Below, piece by piece: positions 60,810 to 64,000 of a stretch of DNA of 64,000 nt. The DNA is taken from positions 47,968 through 111,967 of the forward strand of contig JADGJC010000121.1 of NCBI GenBank assembly GCA_027596075.1, read 5' to 3'. Each line of letters opens with the position of its first letter. The first letter of the stretch is position 1. Source of the stretch: Rhizophlyctis rosea (lineage: Eukaryota; Chytridiomycota; Chytridiomycetes; Rhizophlyctidales; Rhizophlyctidaceae). A program made the translations under genes and the position numbers. The notes under the pieces were generated by a model. That model had not been told where the DNA came from, did no database searches, and saw only the letters and a program-made list of their open reading frames with translations.

Positions 60810-61515
60810 GGAGAGGCAAGAGTGCAATATGCGGAATGATTGAAGGTAGGGCTATTCAAACTTGACACAGTGTGATTACCACGATCAGCTTTTAACGGCT
60901 GTCCTAAACAGACCCGCCTTAAGTTTTGATTGACTTCAGCTATTTGTTTTAGAAAATCAGTGCAAGGGGCTGAGAAGTCTGAGAAGTTTTGGGGAATTTC
61001 TTTCACGTGCATCCCATACAGTGCATTCAAAATTGAGCCTCGAAGCCTCACAACCTCGCATCCAATTTCCCCACAAAATGGCCGCCACACCGGTCACTGG
61101 TCAACCACCTTCCTGGATCATCAGGATGTCGAAGACAGCAGTGGGCCGCCGTCTGGGTCCTGCCAGAATGGAGGGGGCTTTCATCTGCTCCTTTCGCACC
61201 CGGTACCCCAATCACGGAGACCACCGCAATTCACCACCGCATCAAACATTGCGAATGAAATGGTCCCCCTGCAGGCCCGAAAGCCGTTGGCACGTGTCTG
61301 TGTCTGCCACCGGACACCCACAATCACGCCAGCATGTGCCAGGCGGTGTGCTCAGTGCTGCCTGACTGAATACAACTTTCACATGCCAGGGGCGCCAGTG
61401 GCTTGGTCGCGTGAATCTGCTGCCACCGCCTCATGGCTCACAGCCCTGCCCTGGTCCGGGCCTAGTCTGGCCCCAGCACGCGCCCCTGATGCCCCGGCCC
61501 CCCGTTTGCTCAGTT

Positions 61516-61612
61516 TGGTTGTTCTCTGAAAGCGATAGCTTGGAAGAGTATTACCAGCTCCGTTGTTCTCTGAAAGCGATAAGATTGGAAGAGTGCTACC
61601 GGGTTTGCTGTC
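61516..61612. repeat. Tandem duplication, unit about 46 bp
   Basis: GTTGTTCTCTGAAAGCGATA occurs at about 61518 and again at about 61563, followed in each copy by a similar TTGGAAGAGT(A/G)(T/C)TACC. Two imperfect units in a row. Confidence 0.75.
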
Positions 61613-61889
61613 TGTCTGCTCACGGCAGTGGCCACTGATCTTTGATTACTGTCCAAATGGTGAGCGCAGCGAACCATATGAATCATCTCTGGAGCAGCTT
61701 TCCTGCCAAGGAGTGATTGAGAGGTGCCAATTGCCAAACGATTTTGCTATCACTTTCAGAGTACCATCCCGCCTTCCAAGCGGGCCACAGTCATCTCGTC
61801 ATCTGAAAAGTGATTCCTCAAGTGATTGACATTGGAAGCCTTCCAGTACCCTATTTTTTCCAAGGTTTGAGGAAGGCTTTTGGTGAATT

Positions 61890-62240
61890 ATGAAGTGCCG
61901 TTTCGAAGATATTTGAGGGGTGGTTTTAGAAATATTTGGGACTGGTTTGAGAATGGAAGCCTTCCAAAACTTCAGGAGCAAAATTCAGCATATGGGTCAT
62001 CTGAAATGCTTGTACGACCCCTGGAGCACCGCTGTAGCACACAACTTGACTAAAACAAAAGTTCTGTCTGATGTGGGTCGCTATTTCATTTCAGAAGACT
62101 GTTTGTTGGTCTCCTGAAGTGAGAAATTTGGTAAGCACAGATTTCATTTGAGGTGTTGTTTGAGAAAGTTTTGGAGCGCCCTTTTGGAAATTTTTGAGGT
62201 GGGGTTTTAGAAAAATTTGAGGTGTGGTTTTCCACAACAC
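61890..62240. repeat. Dispersed T/G-rich imperfect repeats
   Basis: Variants of TTTGAGGNGTGGTTTTAGAAA occur at about 61912, 62190 and 62216, each with ATTTGAG or TTTTTGAG neighbours. Their similarity suggests fragments of one old repeat or element end. Confidence 0.6.
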
Positions 62241-63072
62241 CAAAATAGCGTTTGGGAGCGCTTCCATTGGATGATGTATTAAGACCATCCGTGTCATGTT
62301 TCGGCATAACAATACAATATAAGGCAATCAAGGATGCACTATGGCCCCCTTGAACGCCCTATGCTACTCTGCAAGCGCTTGCAAAATTCTTTGGCAGTGG
62401 TGCACCACTCATACATTCCTCTGCCCACAAAATTGCTCCTGGGAAAATTCATATGATTTGCTACACTCACAAGCTGTCCAAACTACTGGGCACTTTTGTC
62501 ATGAAATCAGGAAAGTTGTGCTCACTTTGTACTTTGAGAAAGTTTGTAACTCTTTGTGAGGTACAACCAGGCGACATTTTTGTCACAATCATCCAAACAC
62601 AATGCCACAAGCGAGTACTGACAGACAAATGGACAGCAAATCCCACAACGTTTTTCCAGATCATTGCTTTCAGAGGATGAAACAATCACACAATATTGTT
62701 GCTGCCAGGCATGCTAAACAGATTGCCTTACAATAGTACTAATAGATCAATTGTTATAAGGTGTATTACGACATAAAGACATAATGCAACAATCCAGCAG
62801 GTATCAACCCCTCACAGGAATGGGTCACATCAGCTGAGACCACCTGACTCCCGCTGAGCTAATCCGCAATATGCCCCCCACTCCCCCCTTGGAACCAGTA
62901 AGCCTTCTAGTGGTTAGGTACAAAGCAAAGCAATAAACCATCAAGGTATTGACTACAAACAGCAAGACAAAAAGTGAGATGCAAGTGCGCGTATAGGGCG
63001 TATGTGCAAGTATTAACCAGAAACAACAAAGTCATCTGTCACCCTCGCGTTTGTAAGAAGTGGTGGCGTCCA

Positions 63073-64000
63073 TAGTATCAAGACCTCCGTCACCGTTGCC
63101 TTCCCTGTGCTCCATCAAAATGGTCTCTGCTCCTACCAAATCCTCCAGGGGCTCCTACGTGCTCACAGAATTCGGGTACTCCCCCCACGTGACCCTCCAC
63201 TCCACGCGCTTCCTTTTGACGTTGCACCGATTTACCACAATTTGTTCCACCTCATAACTTATGAACCCCACAATGTCAAGCTTAGCAAGTGGACGGTCAA
63301 ATCTGCCCTCAGCCACGTGGTAGGGCGTAATCAACTTCACATGGACACGTGGATGCAAGTTACTGCACCCCGACGGCAAGTCCAATTCACGCGTAATGTC
63401 TCTCTGACCCTTCACGGACCAACCCACCGATTGTCCCACTGATGCGTCATTGTTCCCGTGATTCCACTCCATAGCCTTGACATTCAGATTTGTCGTAGGA
63501 AAGAGGACTTGGTCTCCTTTGGCGTATTTGAGGATGGGGTTGCGGATTCCGTTCTCATAGAGGGTTTGCAGGAGATGGGGGATAGGGAAAGCCTCTTGTG
63601 CGGCAGCTGGTCCCATGCTCTGGCCTTCAAGAAATTGGCAGACTTGGTCAAGCGTGTCAAGGCTATAGTCCCTAAGTATGGGGAACATTGTGGGAACGTA
63701 CCCATTGTAAGTTCAAAGGGGGTGTATTCTGTTGATGCCTGTAAAAGACGTGGAGATACAATGAGGATGAGAAGTCTAGGAACTATCAAGAAAAACTGAG
63801 ATTGAAGCATATGAAGCGGCACAATTGTATCAAGATGCAACGACGCGTTCCACGTGCCGAGATGAAGATAGTTTAGCCGAAGCTGGGCCACCGGCTAGCA
63901 ATGTATTTCCTGACCCTGATCAAATATCGGCGCATGATTGTAATGAAATTGCCGCGTCCAACATGCAACATTGGACTTAGGCTAGAGATGTTTGGCCTTT
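63073..64000 (-). mobile_element. Ty3/gypsy chromovirus 3' pol fragment, defective
   Basis: The minus strand encodes the end of an LTR-retrotransposon polyprotein. The integrase C-terminal part reads ASTEYTPFELTMGTFP (about 63700), then in a shifted frame YAKGDQVLFPTTNL (about 63520), LDLPSGCSNLHPRVHVKLIT (about 63360), and a chromodomain YEVEQIVVNR...VEWRVTWGEYPNSVST. The chromodomain is interrupted at 63155-63157 by TAG where a conserved Trp is expected; after the stop the same frame continues EPLEDLVGAETILMEHRE. Frameshifts occur upstream. The copy is dead and continues beyond the right edge. Chromoviruses of this kind are widespread in fungi; the chromodomain guides integration to marked chromatin. 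Confidence 0.85.

Larger units (their letters stand above)
60810..63069. other. Repeat-rich intergenic region
   Basis: About 2.3 kb with no supported gene. Contains a tandem duplication (about 61516-61612), dispersed imperfect copies of a TTTGAGGTGTGGTTTTAGAA-like element (about 61900-62240), a repeated GGAAGCCTTCCA (61830 and 61958) and possibly the LTR of the chromovirus at about 62690-63070. Confidence 0.5.

Overview
The window is nuclear DNA of a fungus, most likely a flagellated (zoosporic) one such as a chytrid. Three things point there. Genes are split by many short GT-AG introns, mostly 50-120 bp. A SAXO-type axonemal microtubule protein implies a flagellum. Two secreted cellulolytic enzymes carry C-terminal CBM1 cellulose-binding modules, a fungal hallmark. 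I cannot name the species.

Layout. 1-676: 5' part of an unknown minus-strand gene that leaves the window. 1.2-4.1 kb: BDP1 (TFIIIB subunit). 4.7-6.9 kb: Aurora kinase (minus). 9.1-9.8 kb: alpha/beta hydrolase. 10.3-11.0 kb: frameshifted cyanamide-hydratase-like HD gene. 13.0-14.1 kb: secreted AA9 LPMO with CBM1. 15.3-17.3 kb: SAXO-like flagellar protein (minus). 17.9-19.6 kb: nucleoporin SEH1 (minus). 21.2-27.8 kb: Sec1/Munc18 protein with a tail of about 1,000 residues rich in proline, glycine and glutamine, interrupted by an assembly gap (minus). 28.8-31.5 kb: mitochondrial GABA transaminase with a G-rich minisatellite in intron 1. 32.3-37.2 kb: zinc-finger plus WD40 protein. 37.4-38.0 kb: decayed GH11 xylanase. 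38.8-40.6 kb: GH7 cellobiohydrolase with CBM1 (minus). 43.7-44.5 kb: small KH-like protein. 45.9-46.9 kb: dead Penelope-like reverse transcriptase. 47.2-48.5 kb: SCAMP (minus; gap in intron 1). 49.2-51.3 kb: class II DAHP synthase. 52.4-53.6 kb: Ala/Tyr/Ser repeat protein resembling LEA proteins. 54.4-58.0 kb: Slo-type K+ channel (minus). 59.6-60.8 kb: histidine-phosphatase-family protein (minus). 61.5-64.0 kb: repeats and the 3' end of a dead chromovirus (minus).

How the genes relate. Most are ordinary eukaryotic core genes: Pol III transcription, mitosis, nuclear pore, vesicle traffic (Sec1 and SCAMP), GABA and aromatic metabolism, ion transport and the flagellum. Between them lies a loose plant-cell-wall-degrading set: AA9, a dead GH11 and GH7. 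The two live enzymes share nearly identical CBM1 modules. Together they would bind cellulose, nick it oxidatively and release cellobiose from chain ends.

Methods and limits. Exon structures were assembled by hand from splice signals, reading frame and family motifs. Most boundaries should be exact; a few may be off by a base. I saw no CRISPR arrays, rRNA or convincing tRNA genes, and no clear new multi-gene system. The most unusual items are the giant Sec1 tail, the zinc-finger/WD40 protein, the LEA-like repeat protein and the three decaying genes or elements.
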